Positions 53,905 to 62,709 of a DNA stretch of 64,000 nucleotides are shown here, one piece after another (the first letter of the stretch is position 1; each line of letters begins with the position of its first letter). Position numbers and translations under genes: made by a program. The DNA is taken from contig JADKGW010000002.1 in the NCBI GenBank assembly GCA_016722075.1, forward strand, positions 682,001-746,000, written 5' to 3'. This DNA comes from Candidatus Kouleothrix ribensis. GTDB taxonomy: Bacteria; Chloroflexota; Chloroflexia; Chloroflexales; Roseiflexaceae. The notes under the pieces are model-generated. The model saw nothing but the letters and a program-made list of their open reading frames with translations. It searched no databases and was not told the origin of the DNA.

Positions 53905-55068
53905 TTAGCGTGGCAAGCCGATCGTATCGGCTAGTGCATCGGCATCGGCCACCGTGCGCACCAGCTCGGCGTCGCTCGGGCTGGCCGCGCGCAGGCGGGC
54001 CAGCAGTGCCGCCAGCGCCGGCTCGTCGAGCTCGCGCGCGCGGGCCAGCTCGCGCACAAACTCGGCGTCGTCGAGCTGCGGGTTGATGCCGTCGCGCTGG
54101 GCCAGCCGGCGTTTGAATGCGGCGCGGTAGTGTTTCAGAATGTAGGCGCGCTTACCGCCGCGCAGAAACAGGTCGGCCATGCTCTCGACATACTCGGTGC
54201 TGCTGCGGCGCACCAGCTCTTCTTGCAGCGGAATCGGCCGGCCAAAGCGCCGCCCGCTCAGCAGCAGGTACAGGCCGATCACCAGCACGGCATAGGCGGC
54301 GGCCCAGCCCCACGGGCTGCCAAACACGATCCGGCCAGTCGAGGGCGGCGTGAAGAAGCCGTGATGATATTCATCGAACTGGATGCGGCCGCCGGCCGGC
54401 ACGCGCCGCAGCATGTTCAGCACCAGCGCGGCATTCTGCGGGTCGCGCAGGCCTTCGTTGCTGAACGGAAAGGCGCTGGCGCTCAGGTAGGCGTAGCCGC
54501 TGCCGATCTTGATACCCGCCAGCACCAGGGCGTCGGGCGCGCCCAGCAGCGCCACGAAATCGGCGCGGCGCGGCACGAGCACGCGCGTGGCCTGCACCGG
54601 CGCGCTGGCCACTGGCGGCTGGTCGAGCACTGGCTGGGCCGGGCCGGCCTGTGCCAGTGTGCCGGTGCCGCTATACACCGCCGTGTCGAACTGCAAGTCG
54701 GCCAGCAGCTCGTTCTGCGGCCCAAACAGCGCGTTGCGGTCGAGCGCCATGATCAGCGTACCGCCCGCGCCTACCCAGTCGAGCACGGCACGCGCGCGGC
54801 TACGGTTGATCGGCTCGCTCGGGTTCAGGATGAGCAGCGCCGAGTCAGCCTCGTCGAGCGCAAACTCGCGATACTCGAGCCGCCGCCCGTCGTAGCCCTG
54901 GCCGCGCACCCAGGTGTACAGCGCCAATGTGCCCTCGGGTGCGCTCGAGTGCGAGGTGGCCTCGGGTACGCTGGCCGGCTGCGGGCGGCGCGCCGGGCCA
55001 AAGGCGATAAATAGGATCAGCGCGGCGAACAGGCCAACGATGATCAGGATGTCTTTCCGGTTTTTCAT
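53905..55068 (-). CDS. DUF4350 domain protein
   Basis: 387 residues. A membrane helix at 7-24 precedes a domain with GTLALYTWVRGQGYDGRRLEY and LLILNPSEPINRSRARAVLDWVGAGGTLIM, the DUF4350 hallmark (GATase-like fold). A second helix (AAAYAVLVIGLYLLLSG, about 255-272) is followed by a charged cytoplasmic tail with RSSTEYVESMADLFLRGGKR. DUF4350 genes are regular neighbours of MoxR-DUF58-DUF4129 operons. The start at 55068 leaves 126 bases to the upstream gene, filled by a 7-bp repeat array. Confidence 0.85.
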   Translation of the reverse strand: MKNRKDILIIVGLFAALILFIAFGPARRPQPASVPEATSHSSAPEGTLALYTWVRGQGYDGRRLEYREFALDEADSALLILNPSEPINRSRARAVLDWVGAGGTLIMALDRNALFGPQNELLADLQFDTAVYSGTGTLAQAGPAQPVLDQPPVASAPVQATRVLVPRRADFVALLGAPDALVLAGIKIGSGYAYLSASAFPFSNEGLRDPQNAALVLNMLRRVPAGGRIQFDEYHHGFFTPPSTGRIVFGSPWGWAAAYAVLVIGLYLLLSGRRFGRPIPLQEELVRRSSTEYVESMADLFLRGGKRAYILKHYRAAFKRRLAQRDGINPQLDDAEFVRELARARELDEPALAALLARLRAASPSDAELVRTVADADALADTIGLPR

Positions 55069-55106
55069 TGCGTTTCAGGTTGCCAGGCGCGTCGCTCGGT
55101 TTCGCG

Positions 55107-55175
55107 TTTGCAGGTTGCAGGTTACAGGTTACAGGTTGCAGGTTACAGGTTGCAGGTTTGCAGGTTACAGGTTTG
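55107..55175. repeat. 7-bp minisatellite (CAGGTTR)
   Basis: About nine head-to-tail copies of CAGGTTG or CAGGTTA (two with an extra T) fill most of the gap between the DUF4129 and DUF4350 genes. The same unit in inverse orientation is at 46253-46358. It lies in the presumed leader of DUF4350 within one operon. Confidence 0.85.
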
Positions 55176-55194
55176 CCTGCGGAAGTGCCGGCGC

Positions 55195-56202
55195 TCACGC
55201 CCCACCCTCGCGCCGCAATGCCTCGATCTGAGCCTGGTAGCGCGCGAATGTATCGGCATCGATCGCCATATGCCCGTACCATACCTGGTCGAATGTTTCG
55301 ACGACTGCGGCCAGCTGCGTACGCAGGGCCGGGTTGTCGCGCACGCGCTCGAGATACTCGCGGTTGGTCAGCGCGCGGTCGTAACGCAAAAGGTTGCGCT
55401 CGTCGAGCCACAGCAGCGCCGAGAGATACAGGTAACGCACGCCGGCACGGTAGTCGCCGCCGCGGGCCAGCTGGCCGGCCTGATCGAGCGCGGTGCGCGC
55501 AGTCAGGTTCGTGGCCGGGTCGTCGTCGGCTGCGTCGGTGCCGGCCACCAGGTTGTGCCGCAGCCCGCGCAGCATGTAGCCGATCACCACGGCCAGCAGC
55601 AGCGCGCCGACGATCGCGATCACCCAGGCAATGCCGTTGCCAGTGCGCGACACGACCGAGCCGATCGGGCGGAAGATCTGCTCGAGCACGCGGCCGAGCC
55701 AGTCGAAGAAATCGCGCACCCAGTTGGGCGTACTTGGCGCAGTGCGCTGGAATGGCGGGCGATCGAGGATCGCCTGCAGGCGTGCCAGCGCGTCGGGCGG
55801 GGCGGCGCTAGGCGGCTGGGCCAGCGCGTCGAGGATCGCACCCAGCCGCGCCGTGATCGCCGGCAGGTCGGGCTCGGCCTCGGCCAGCGCATCGCGCAGC
55901 CAGCCATTGTCGGCCGCGATCGTCGTGCCGTTGGGCAGCCGCACGCTGGTGGCGCCGGCTAACCGGCCGGCCACGTCTTCCAGGCCCAACCGATCGCTGC
56001 GCTGCGCTGCGGCAGAGGCCTCGCGCAGCCAGCCGGTATAGGTCGGCAGATCGGGCGGCTGGCTCTGCGCATGCGCCGGGGTGAGCGCCAGGCACCAGGC
56101 ACCTAGCGCCACCAGGATCGACCAGGCAAGCATATGCCGGAGGCGATCGCGTGGGCGGCTGATGCTCGGTGCTCGGCGCCTGGCGCCTGGCTGTTGGCTC
56201 AT
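55195..56202 (-). CDS. DUF4129 domain protein
   Basis: 335 residues from the ATG at 56202. There is an N-terminal signal or anchor (about 24-45, MLAWSILVALGAWCLALTPA), an extracytoplasmic domain of about 130 residues, a membrane helix (NGIAWVIAIVGALLLAVVIGYM) and a C-terminal DUF4129 domain. The motifs RYLYLSALLWLDERNLLRYD, LTNREYLERV and FDQVWYG are characteristic. The start overlaps the upstream gene's stop by four bases (ATGA). DUF4129 proteins, often fused to transglutaminases, accompany MoxR-DUF58. Upstream extension of the frame to 57240 is a shadow of the neighbouring gene. Confidence 0.85.
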   Translation of the reverse strand: MSQQPGARRRAPSISRPRDRLRHMLAWSILVALGAWCLALTPAHAQSQPPDLPTYTGWLREASAAAQRSDRLGLEDVAGRLAGATSVRLPNGTTIAADNGWLRDALAEAEPDLPAITARLGAILDALAQPPSAAPPDALARLQAILDRPPFQRTAPSTPNWVRDFFDWLGRVLEQIFRPIGSVVSRTGNGIAWVIAIVGALLLAVVIGYMLRGLRHNLVAGTDAADDDPATNLTARTALDQAGQLARGGDYRAGVRYLYLSALLWLDERNLLRYDRALTNREYLERVRDNPALRTQLAAVVETFDQVWYGHMAIDADTFARYQAQIEALRREGGA

Positions 56203-57215
56203 GGGGCAGTAACCTGCTGCGATTGCGCGATCAGCTCGAGGTCGTAGCCCTCTTTGCGCACGCGCAGGTCGTAGTACAGCAGCGTAAAAATCACCAGCTG
56301 CAGCGGCAGGATCACGATCTGCCCAAGCGTTGCGACCAGCGTAACGATCGCCTGGTTGCGCATGATCGCGCCGAGCGAGTTGGCGCTCAGCAGCTGGAGC
56401 ACGAAGCTGACCAGCGCCGACGGGATGCCGGCGATGATGTAGGCCAGGATGTACATCAGCACCGCAATCGCCAGCGTGCGCCAGAACGAGCCGCTGATCA
56501 GCCGCCAGCTGCGCCCGAGCCCGCTCAGCGGCCCGCGATCTTCGAGCACAATCGCCTGCGTCGTGACGATCAGGCGCGTGTAGAAGAACAGCGACGCCAG
56601 GCCCAGCAGCAGCAGCAGGCCGAGCATTGCGAGCGCCACCGCCACGCCGGCCAGCACACCGGCGCTGCTCGATCGGCTGCCGGTGGCGCTGCCCAGCAGC
56701 ACGAACGCCAGGCCGAACGTACAGCCGAAGATTACCGTCAGCGCGACCATACCGATCGCCAGGGTGGCCAGCGAGGCGCCGATCAGCGACAAGAAGCGGC
56801 GCCAGCCCAGCCGGTAGGCATCGAGGATCGATACCGGCTGGCCGGTGTACGAGCGCGCCACCGCATTGGCCAGCGCGCCGGTGATCAGGTTCTGCACCAG
56901 CAAAAACTGCAGCACGCCCAGGCCCATGCTCAGCCCGATGAATGTCAGGATCTCGCCTAGCGGCATCACGTCGAAGATACTCTGGCCGGGCAGCAGCGTA
57001 GGCGGGCGGGTTGCGAAGCGCATCCAGTTTTCGAGCGCGCCGCTGCCATAGCCGAGCTGCAGCCCGAGCTGGAGGATCGCGACCGGCACGTACAGCAGCG
57101 CCGTGATCCCGATGAATGTTAGAAAATGCTGACGGTATAGCCGAAACGCCGCATCGAACATATCGCCGAGCGACATAGGGCGCAGGCGCGGTGTCGCCGC
57201 AACTGGTTGATCCAT
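56199..57215 (-). CDS. Multi-pass membrane protein (GlpQ-type membrane domain family)
   Basis: 338 residues. An N-terminal cytoplasmic helix, MSLGDMFDAAFRLYRQHFLTF, precedes about six membrane helices. The central LEDRGPLSGLGRSWRLISGSFWRTL is the conserved loop of this family. The C-terminus LLYYDLRVRKEGYDLEL is the usual end motif (YYDLRxRxEGxDL). GGAGG seven bases upstream supports the ATG at 57215. It is paralogous to the next gene upstream and coupled to DUF4129 by a four-base overlap. Confidence 0.82.
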   Translation of the reverse strand: MDQPVAATPRLRPMSLGDMFDAAFRLYRQHFLTFIGITALLYVPVAILQLGLQLGYGSGALENWMRFATRPPTLLPGQSIFDVMPLGEILTFIGLSMGLGVLQFLLVQNLITGALANAVARSYTGQPVSILDAYRLGWRRFLSLIGASLATLAIGMVALTVIFGCTFGLAFVLLGSATGSRSSSAGVLAGVAVALAMLGLLLLLGLASLFFYTRLIVTTQAIVLEDRGPLSGLGRSWRLISGSFWRTLAIAVLMYILAYIIAGIPSALVSFVLQLLSANSLGAIMRNQAIVTLVATLGQIVILPLQLVIFTLLYYDLRVRKEGYDLELIAQSQQVTAP

Positions 57216-57246
57216 AGTGTAGCCTCCATCGGCAGCCCAACGATGA

Positions 57247-58128
57247 TTATAGCATAGGCAGGCGCTGCTCGAGGTCGTAGCCCTCGCCATGCGTGCGCAG
57301 CGCGTAGTAGAACACGGTGTGGATCGCCAGCACCAGCGGCAGCGCGATCAGCACGCCCAGCAGCGACACAACCATCGCCGCCGCGCTGAACAGCTCGCGC
57401 GAGCTCTGCAGCCGAAAGAACACGAAGGTGGTGAACAGCCACGGCAGCCAGGTGAAGAACTGCGCCAGCAGCCGCGTGCCCAGCACCAGCAGCGCGGCGC
57501 GCCACCGCTGCCCACGCGTCAGCTGCCAGCTGCGCCCGAGCGCCGCCAGCGGGCCGGCCTGCTCGAACATCACCACCTGGATGTAGAGGAACAGCTGGCC
57601 GTACAGCCACAGCAGCCCGACGATGATCGGCAGCAGCAGCGCGCCCAACAGCACAGTCAGCATGCCCCCGGCCGGGCTGCTCAGGCCCCCGCCGATCGCC
57701 AGCGATGTCAGGGGCGCCTGCAGGATCGAAACCATCCAGCTCATCATTCGCTCGATCAGCACCGGCACGATCGAGGCCAGCAGCAGCAGCGGGTAGCGCT
57801 GCAGCGCCGCCCGCAGGGCCACGCCGATCACGGGCGGCCGGCCGAGGTAGGCCTGCGCCAGCGCGGCCACCAGTGCGGCGTTGGCGAAGGGGCCAAGCAG
57901 TAGCGCTATGACCAGGTTCGTGGCGAATGAGATCAGCCACACCATGCTGATGCTCACGCCGAGGCGCGCGAACAGCCAGTTGTTCAGTGCCGACTGTGCC
58001 AGTAGCATGGGCAGCGCGCCGATCAGCGCGAGCGCGACCAGTGGGGTAATGTGTGCGCGGAATAGCCGAAACCCGGCGTCGAACAGGTCGCCTATGCGCT
58101 GAGGCTGCGGGCGAAATGGCGATTGCAT
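57247..58128 (-). CDS. Multi-pass membrane protein, paralogue of the 56199 gene
   Basis: 293 residues from the ATG at 58128, with AAGGAG six bases upstream. Its layout is the same: RIGDLFDAGFRLFRAHITPL, about six helices, the loop FEQAGPLAALGRSWQLTRGQRWRAAL and the end TVFYYALRTHGEGYDLE. It lies 31 bases from its paralogue and appears to be the first gene of the eight-gene run. The two copies may form a heteromer, which is inference. Confidence 0.82.
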   Translation of the reverse strand: MQSPFRPQPQRIGDLFDAGFRLFRAHITPLVALALIGALPMLLAQSALNNWLFARLGVSISMVWLISFATNLVIALLLGPFANAALVAALAQAYLGRPPVIGVALRAALQRYPLLLLASIVPVLIERMMSWMVSILQAPLTSLAIGGGLSSPAGGMLTVLLGALLLPIIVGLLWLYGQLFLYIQVVMFEQAGPLAALGRSWQLTRGQRWRAALLVLGTRLLAQFFTWLPWLFTTFVFFRLQSSRELFSAAAMVVSLLGVLIALPLVLAIHTVFYYALRTHGEGYDLEQRLPML

Positions 58129-58378
58129 TGGCAGCTCCTTGCTGGCACGCAGGTCGATGATGCTTGATCTACGCCAATGTAGCGATCTTCGTTTCTTTGT
58201 TGTGGTCAACCACAGGCTGGCGCTCTACCGACCGCAAACCGCGCGGGGCTGCAGCCAGCGCACGACCATCAATCTGACCACAACCGATCTTCGATTTTTT
58301 CGTGCGCGGTAGCGGGGGGATGGCCGGCCGGATCTGCCCAGTAGAACAGTGTATCGATTCGAAAGCGCCGTACTGCGG

Positions 58379-59416
58379 TTATAGCACCAGCTTCGCCACC
58401 ACCTGATCCCAGCTAATCGCGGCCGCGCAGGCCGGGCCGGCCTGGCCAAGCCGGGCTGCCAGGGCCGCATCGGCGGCCAGCTGGTCGAGCCGGGCGGCGA
58501 TCACATCGGGGTCGGGCGCCACGACATAGCCGTTCACGCCGTCGGCCACGAACTCGAGCACGCCGCCCGCGTCGGTGGTAGTGACGACCGGGCGGGCTGC
58601 TGCGAGCGCCTGCACCGTGGTGAAGCCATAATCTTCATCGATCGGCGCGTAGTACACCGCGCGCGCGCCGGCATACAGATCGAGCAGCTCGGCATCGCCA
58701 ACATAGCCGCGAAACTGCACACGCTCGCCCAGGCCAAGCGCGTGCGCCAGCCGCTCGAGCGCCGCGCGCTCGGGGCCGGTACTAATAAAAACGCAGCGTA
58801 GCGATGTTTTGGTGCGGGCCAGCGCGCGCAGCAGCAGATCGAGCCGTTTGGCGGCGTCGAGCCGCGCGTCGGAGAGCAGGTACTCGCCGTAGGGGCCGGC
58901 GCGCAGCTGCCCGGCGTAGCGGCTGGGCGGGTAGAGCGGCGCGCTATCGAGGCGATTGAAGCGCCGCAAGCGCTCGCCAACGTTGCGCGAGATCGTAAAG
59001 CGCCGCTCGGCCTCACCGAGCATGGCCCGATCCATGCGCAGCAACTGCTCGCGGATGGCCCGGTCGTCGGGCGTATTCGCGAAATCGCTGAAGGGCGTGC
59101 CGTACCAATCGTAGGCCTGGCGGTGCTGGTGAACCAGCCAGACCACCTTGTGCGGGTGGCGCACCGCGTACGACGGAAACTTGGTGCAGATCACCTGGTC
59201 GACCGGCTCGCCGTTGACGTGGCGCAGGTCGAGCAAGCGCCAGGCCAGCGCCGACGGAGCGATCAGCGCGTGCGGCTGCCAGGCGAACGGCAGCGCCACC
59301 ACCTCGACCGCGTGGCCATGCTCGCGCAGGGCATCGCGCAGGCCCTCGACCAGCAGCTCGGCGCCGCCGCGCACGAACGGCACCTGGGTGGCGCAGATTA
59401 GGATACGTTTGGGCAT
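58379..59416 (-). CDS. GT4-family glycosyltransferase
   Basis: 345 residues from the ATG at 59416, with AAAGG six bases upstream. The GT-B fold is recognisable: N-terminal FVRGGAELLVEGLRDALREHGH, and a C-terminal domain with LLSDARLDAAKRLDLLLRAL, FISTGPERAALERLA and VQFRGYVGDAELLDLYAGA. The EX7E region reads DEDYGFTTVQALAAARPVV: the first Glu is present but the second is Gln. It would transfer a sugar from a nucleotide donor to a lipid or glycan. It lies alone, 250 bases before the membrane-protein operon, with family B repeats upstream. Confidence 0.87.
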   Translation of the reverse strand: MPKRILICATQVPFVRGGAELLVEGLRDALREHGHAVEVVALPFAWQPHALIAPSALAWRLLDLRHVNGEPVDQVICTKFPSYAVRHPHKVVWLVHQHRQAYDWYGTPFSDFANTPDDRAIREQLLRMDRAMLGEAERRFTISRNVGERLRRFNRLDSAPLYPPSRYAGQLRAGPYGEYLLSDARLDAAKRLDLLLRALARTKTSLRCVFISTGPERAALERLAHALGLGERVQFRGYVGDAELLDLYAGARAVYYAPIDEDYGFTTVQALAAARPVVTTTDAGGVLEFVADGVNGYVVAPDPDVIAARLDQLAADAALAARLGQAGPACAAAISWDQVVAKLVL

Positions 59417-59479
59417 GGTTGCCTTTGGTTGTGTGGGGCGGCCGCCACGGCCACGCGCTGGTACGATCGTGCCATAGAT

Positions 59480-60400
59480 CGCGGTGGGACGCAAGTGCCT
59501 GCGGGGCTGCGCGCCCCGTGCCCCCGCCTTGCAGCCGGCGCCCCACACGCACGCGGGGGCTGCGCGCCCCCGTGCCCCGCAGCAGGGTTGCGCTCGTGCC
59601 GCGCGGCAGCAGGGGGCCGCGTCGGCCGCGCCCTTGGGGCAAGGGGCTGCCGCCGGGGCTGCGCGCCCCCGTGTACGGGCGGATCGACGTATCCGCCCAC
59701 TGGCATGTCCCGCGCCGCCACACGCATGCGGGGGCTACGCGCCCCCGTGCCCCGCGGCAGGGGCTGCCGCCAGCCCCTGCACCCCGCCGCCGGGGTTCCA
59801 CCCCGGACCCCCTAAAGCAGGCTATCTCGCTTGGCTTGCCTATGGATCATGCCTTGGGGCACCGAACAACGTGCTGGTGCGCCCTGGAGCATATGCGCAG
59901 TGCGTACACGCTAGCACAACGTTACGTGCCGGAGGGGTAAGGGAACCGGCTCAGGTTTCCCAGCGGGGTGCGGGGGGTGCAGCGCCCGCACGACCCACAC
60001 GGCGGGCTTGGGCGCCAGGCATTCAGCGCAGGATCCGGGGACGCCTAGCCCCGTGTATGGGCGAATCGACGTATCCGCCCACCGGCATGTCCCGCGCCGC
60101 CACACGCACGCGGGGGCTACGCGCCCCGTGCCCCGCGGCAGGGGCCGCCGCCGGCCCCTGCACCCCGCCGCCGGGGTTCCACCCCGGACCCCAAATTTGA
60201 TGTCGGCGGCGTGTGGAACGCCCGGCGCGCATGCCGCAGGGCAACCCGCGTGGGGGACTGGCAGACGCACCAGGCATCGCTAGGGACGCGCACGCGCAGC
60301 CGGCTGCAGCCCGCGTCGCTTCGTCGCGCGGCGGCTGCAACCCCGCGCGGGGACGGCACGCATGCCACAGGGCAGCCCGCGCGTGGGTGAGCGTGCGCAC
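59480..60400. repeat. Family B GC-rich repeats, large block
   Basis: Hairpin units GGGGCTGCGCGCCCC and GGGGGCTACGCGCCCCCGTG recur at about 59510, 59570, 59660, 59730 and 60110. Two longer copies (59700-59816 and 60075-60195) share the order GGCGGATcGACGTATCCGCCC, CATGTCCCGCGCCGCCACACGC, hairpin, GGGGCCGCCGCCGGCCCC, GGGGTTCCACCCCGGACCCC. The last word also appears at 49446 and 63490. No gene is supportable in 59417-60425 despite open frames on both strands. Confidence 0.75.
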
Positions 60401-60425
60401 CATCACTTGATCAGGCCATCGATGA

Positions 60426-60827
60426 TCACCGGACGCGGCATGGGTCGGTGCGGCGGGTGCCGCGACCGCCGCGCGTGCTAGGGGAACCGGCCGGGTTCCC
60501 GAGCAGGGGTGCCGGGGCGCTGGCGGGGACCCTCGCCGACCACCACACCATCCGGCGCTGGCGCGCGCTCAGCCGCGCCTCGCTTGGCCAACGCATCCGC
60601 TGCGCGCTGCGCGTCGGCGTACTGTGGGTCGTGTGAGCGTGCTGTGGGTCGTGTGATGGTGGCGGTGCATCCAGCGATAGCCACAACAGCCGGTGGCTAC
60701 TGCCGCCTGTCCAGCGCTGCTTCTCCTCCAGCACGTGGCTGCTCAGCTCGGCTAGCTGGCGTTGCAGATCGGTGAGTGCGTTGGCCTGCTGGCAAGCGTA
60801 GTTCAGATCTTCAGGCGGGTCGGTCAC
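60426..60827 (-). other. Possible gene fragment with coiled-coil segment
   Basis: The only protein-like stretch is near the N-terminus: LVTDPPEDLNYACQQANALT, DLQRQLAELSSHVLEEKQRW. It is helical and hydrophilic. It continues upstream in frame to a TAA near 60870 without a good start, and downstream degrades into repeat-like sequence. It may be the remnant of an accessory gene; I do not recognise it. Confidence 0.25.
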
Positions 60828-60862
60828 TAGGTGCTCAAGCTCGGCGCATGCCTCGAATGGGC

Positions 60863-60985
60863 CTAAAGGCGCTTAATAATATCTTTGAGTCCTGGAGTTT
60901 CATTACTTGCAATTCTCTTAGGAAAATGCTTGTCTGAAGCGTTAATCAGTTCGACAAGGCATAGGCACACCTGACGCTCAAATCC
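60863..60985 (-). pseudogene. Small AT-rich gene remnant, 40 codons
   Basis: The frame reads GFERQVCLCLVELINASDKH and then FPKRIASNETPGLKDIIKRL before a TAG. A TAA precedes it and no start codon with ribosome binding site is present. The composition is helical and charged and looks like the C-terminal end of a real protein, possibly an immunity gene, since it lies downstream of an RHS toxin locus. Unidentified. Confidence 0.3.
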
Positions 60986-61026
60986 TTAATTTATATCGGA
61001 TTTTCCACGATTTATCTAGAATATAA

Positions 61027-61200
61027 TTATAGTCTGCGCTTAACTATTTCTAGATATATGATAAATGTGTATATAAAAACAAAAGCAACCCATAATACTA
61101 CGAGTGCAATGTCTCTCGGAATTAAAGTATCCCAAAGAAACCATATGATAATAGTAGATATAAGCATTATAATCTGTATTATAGAAATTTTTCTTTTCAC
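61027..61200 (-). CDS. 57-residue membrane protein, candidate immunity protein
   Basis: Starting at a GTG with GGAG six bases upstream, the frame encodes a short basic N-terminus (KRKIS), a first hydrophobic helix (IIQIIMLISTIIIWFLW), a turn with DTLIPRD, a second helix (IALVVLWVAFVFIYTFIIYL) and a basic end (EIVKRRL). Two helices with positive ends fit a small inner-membrane hairpin. It lies 170 bases downstream of the RHS gene on the same strand and shares its AT-rich composition. Small membrane immunity proteins commonly guard against membrane-acting toxins, so I propose that role. Homology was not recognised. Confidence 0.5.
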   Translation of the reverse strand: MKRKISIIQIIMLISTIIIWFLWDTLIPRDIALVVLWVAFVFIYTFIIYLEIVKRRL

Positions 61201-61373
61201 AAACCACTCCGATCCATTTCAATCTTACTAGTGTAACTCTGCGGCTCATGAGGTCTCAATGTTCAAACGAGCAAAGAATCTGGCGTTGCAAAGTGCTAGC
61301 TCATTTGTACAAAGCACCATCTGCACACAGAGACCTCATGAGCCCGAACTACTAGGTCACTACTTTACCATTG

Positions 61374-62565
61374 TTATCTGCCATAGAAGCCAGTTGGAGG
61401 TTTGCATAGGGCTTTATCGCCAGAATAATAGTTTCCACTAGAAGGATTCCCTCCGCTGCTTGTACAGGCAACTCCAGGTCTCCATATACTATTATGCATG
61501 TCAAACCGTAATTCTTGACCATTATGCCATCCATCAAATAAAACTCCCCCTAATATAAGCCCCATTTTCATAACACTCCCGTTACCAGTATCTCGATTGA
61601 TGACTGTAACATAACAAGAGATACTCTTGTTTGCACAATCAGCTGATATAATAATCGCATTTTTACCATAATTTGATGCTGTCCGAATAAGTCTGGCATA
61701 TATTTCTAGTTGGTTAGCCATTTCCTCAAGTGGAACAGTAAGCGCATCTGCTGTTAGTCCGAGGCCAAGGATAATACCTCCTAACATTGGTATAGCTTTG
61801 AGTACTGCTAGCAAAGCGGTAAGTATTGCTCCGCCTTTGATAGAATAATCTGTTATCGATTTTGCTTTATGTAACATGGCCGCTGCTTGATCAAGCTCAT
61901 CAGCATAGCTCATAGCTTCATCACCGTCCATATACACACTATGCCCACTTGGATCGCTATACGTCACCGGCGCATTCTGCACATAGCTATAGCGATTGAG
62001 CGCCTGGGCCTCCTGCGGCCCCCACGGGCTGCCGGCTTGCTGCTTGTCCGCATCACGCAGCTGGAACCAGAACGGTTGCACGCTCTCGGTATTCAGCGTG
62101 CCGACGAACCCCGGCTCGTGGAAATCGACCGTCAGCGGGCGCAGCTGCACGCCATCCATGCTCCCCGAGGCACTCCCCGGCACCACGCTATCCGCGCTCA
62201 CGAACCGTGCGAGCACGGGGTCGTACATCCGGGCATGATAATACAGCAGGTCGGTGCCGTCCAGCCGTTGCCCCGTATAGTTCAGGTTCGTCTGCGTGAT
62301 GCCGCCTGCGCGCACGCTGCCCCACGGGTCATACTCTTGCACATTCGCCGGGCCGCTCGCATTCGTGGTCACGCTCACGCTGCCCAGGTGGTCGCCGTGG
62401 AGGTAGGTTACCGCGTTGGTCGCGCTGTCGCGCAGCGCCACCACCTGGCCGTTGAAGCGGTAGTACGTCTTCTACGCCCCGGCGGTGGTCTGCTCCCACA
62501 GCCCTTCGAAGGACGCCGTCGTCACGCCGCCCGCCCCCGTCACCACCCGCTCGCCATCAACTGAG
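61374..62565 (-). pseudogene. RHS protein with unrecognised C-terminal toxin domain, amber stop and 5' truncation
   Basis: The sequence reads FEGLWEQTTAGA, then TAG (complement at 62472-62474), then KTYYRFNGQVVALRD. Intact relatives have a Thr codon here, so a nonsense change interrupts the gene. Downstream, YLHGDHLGSVSVTTN, LLYYHARMYDPVLARFVSADS and ALNRYSYVQNAPVTYSDPSG are the RHS core and junction. The following 185 residues form the variable domain: helical (ADELDQAAAMLHKAKS), then hydrophobic (LTALLAVLKAIPMLGGIILG), then a soluble Cys-containing end. A restart at the GTG at 62444 would still give 356 residues with the complete C-terminal domain. Upstream RHS sequence is lost at about 62565 against family B repeat. 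Confidence 0.75.
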
Positions 62566-62620
62566 GCTCATTCGGGGGTTCCGCGCCCCCGCGCCCCCCA
62601 GCAGGGCGCCGTTCAGGTCG
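62566..62620. repeat. Family B repeat fragment
   Basis: A GGGGGTTCCGCGCCCCC-like hairpin and GCGCCCCCCAGCAGGGCGCC lie exactly where the RHS gene is truncated. Confidence 0.5.
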
Positions 62621-62662
62621 TAGGGGGAGGTCGCGACTGCTATGCTCACTCGCGCCCGTTCG

Positions 62663-62682
62663 TGGTACAATAGCGCTATTGT
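62663..62682 (+). promoter_or_regulatory. Extended -10 overlapped by a perfect 16-bp palindrome
   Basis: TGGTACAAT (62663-62671) fits an extended -10. The word ACAATAGCGCTATTGT at 62667-62682 is a perfect palindrome overlapping it. This is a good candidate operator for a repressor, about 28 bases before the bicistron at 62710. The repressor could be one of the two small products. Confidence 0.5.
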
Positions 62683-62709
62683 CGCTGCGCCCTCGTGTAC
62701 AGGTGTCGG

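Noticed and set aside
56203..57240. Upstream extension of the DUF4129 frame
   Set aside because: This part is an alternative frame of the membrane-protein gene 56199-57215. The ATG at 56202 with a four-base overlap is the natural start.
59419..60283. Open frames in family B repeats near the glycosyltransferase and at the right end
   Set aside because: Pro/Arg/Ala-only products from hairpin DNA, without start signals or domains.
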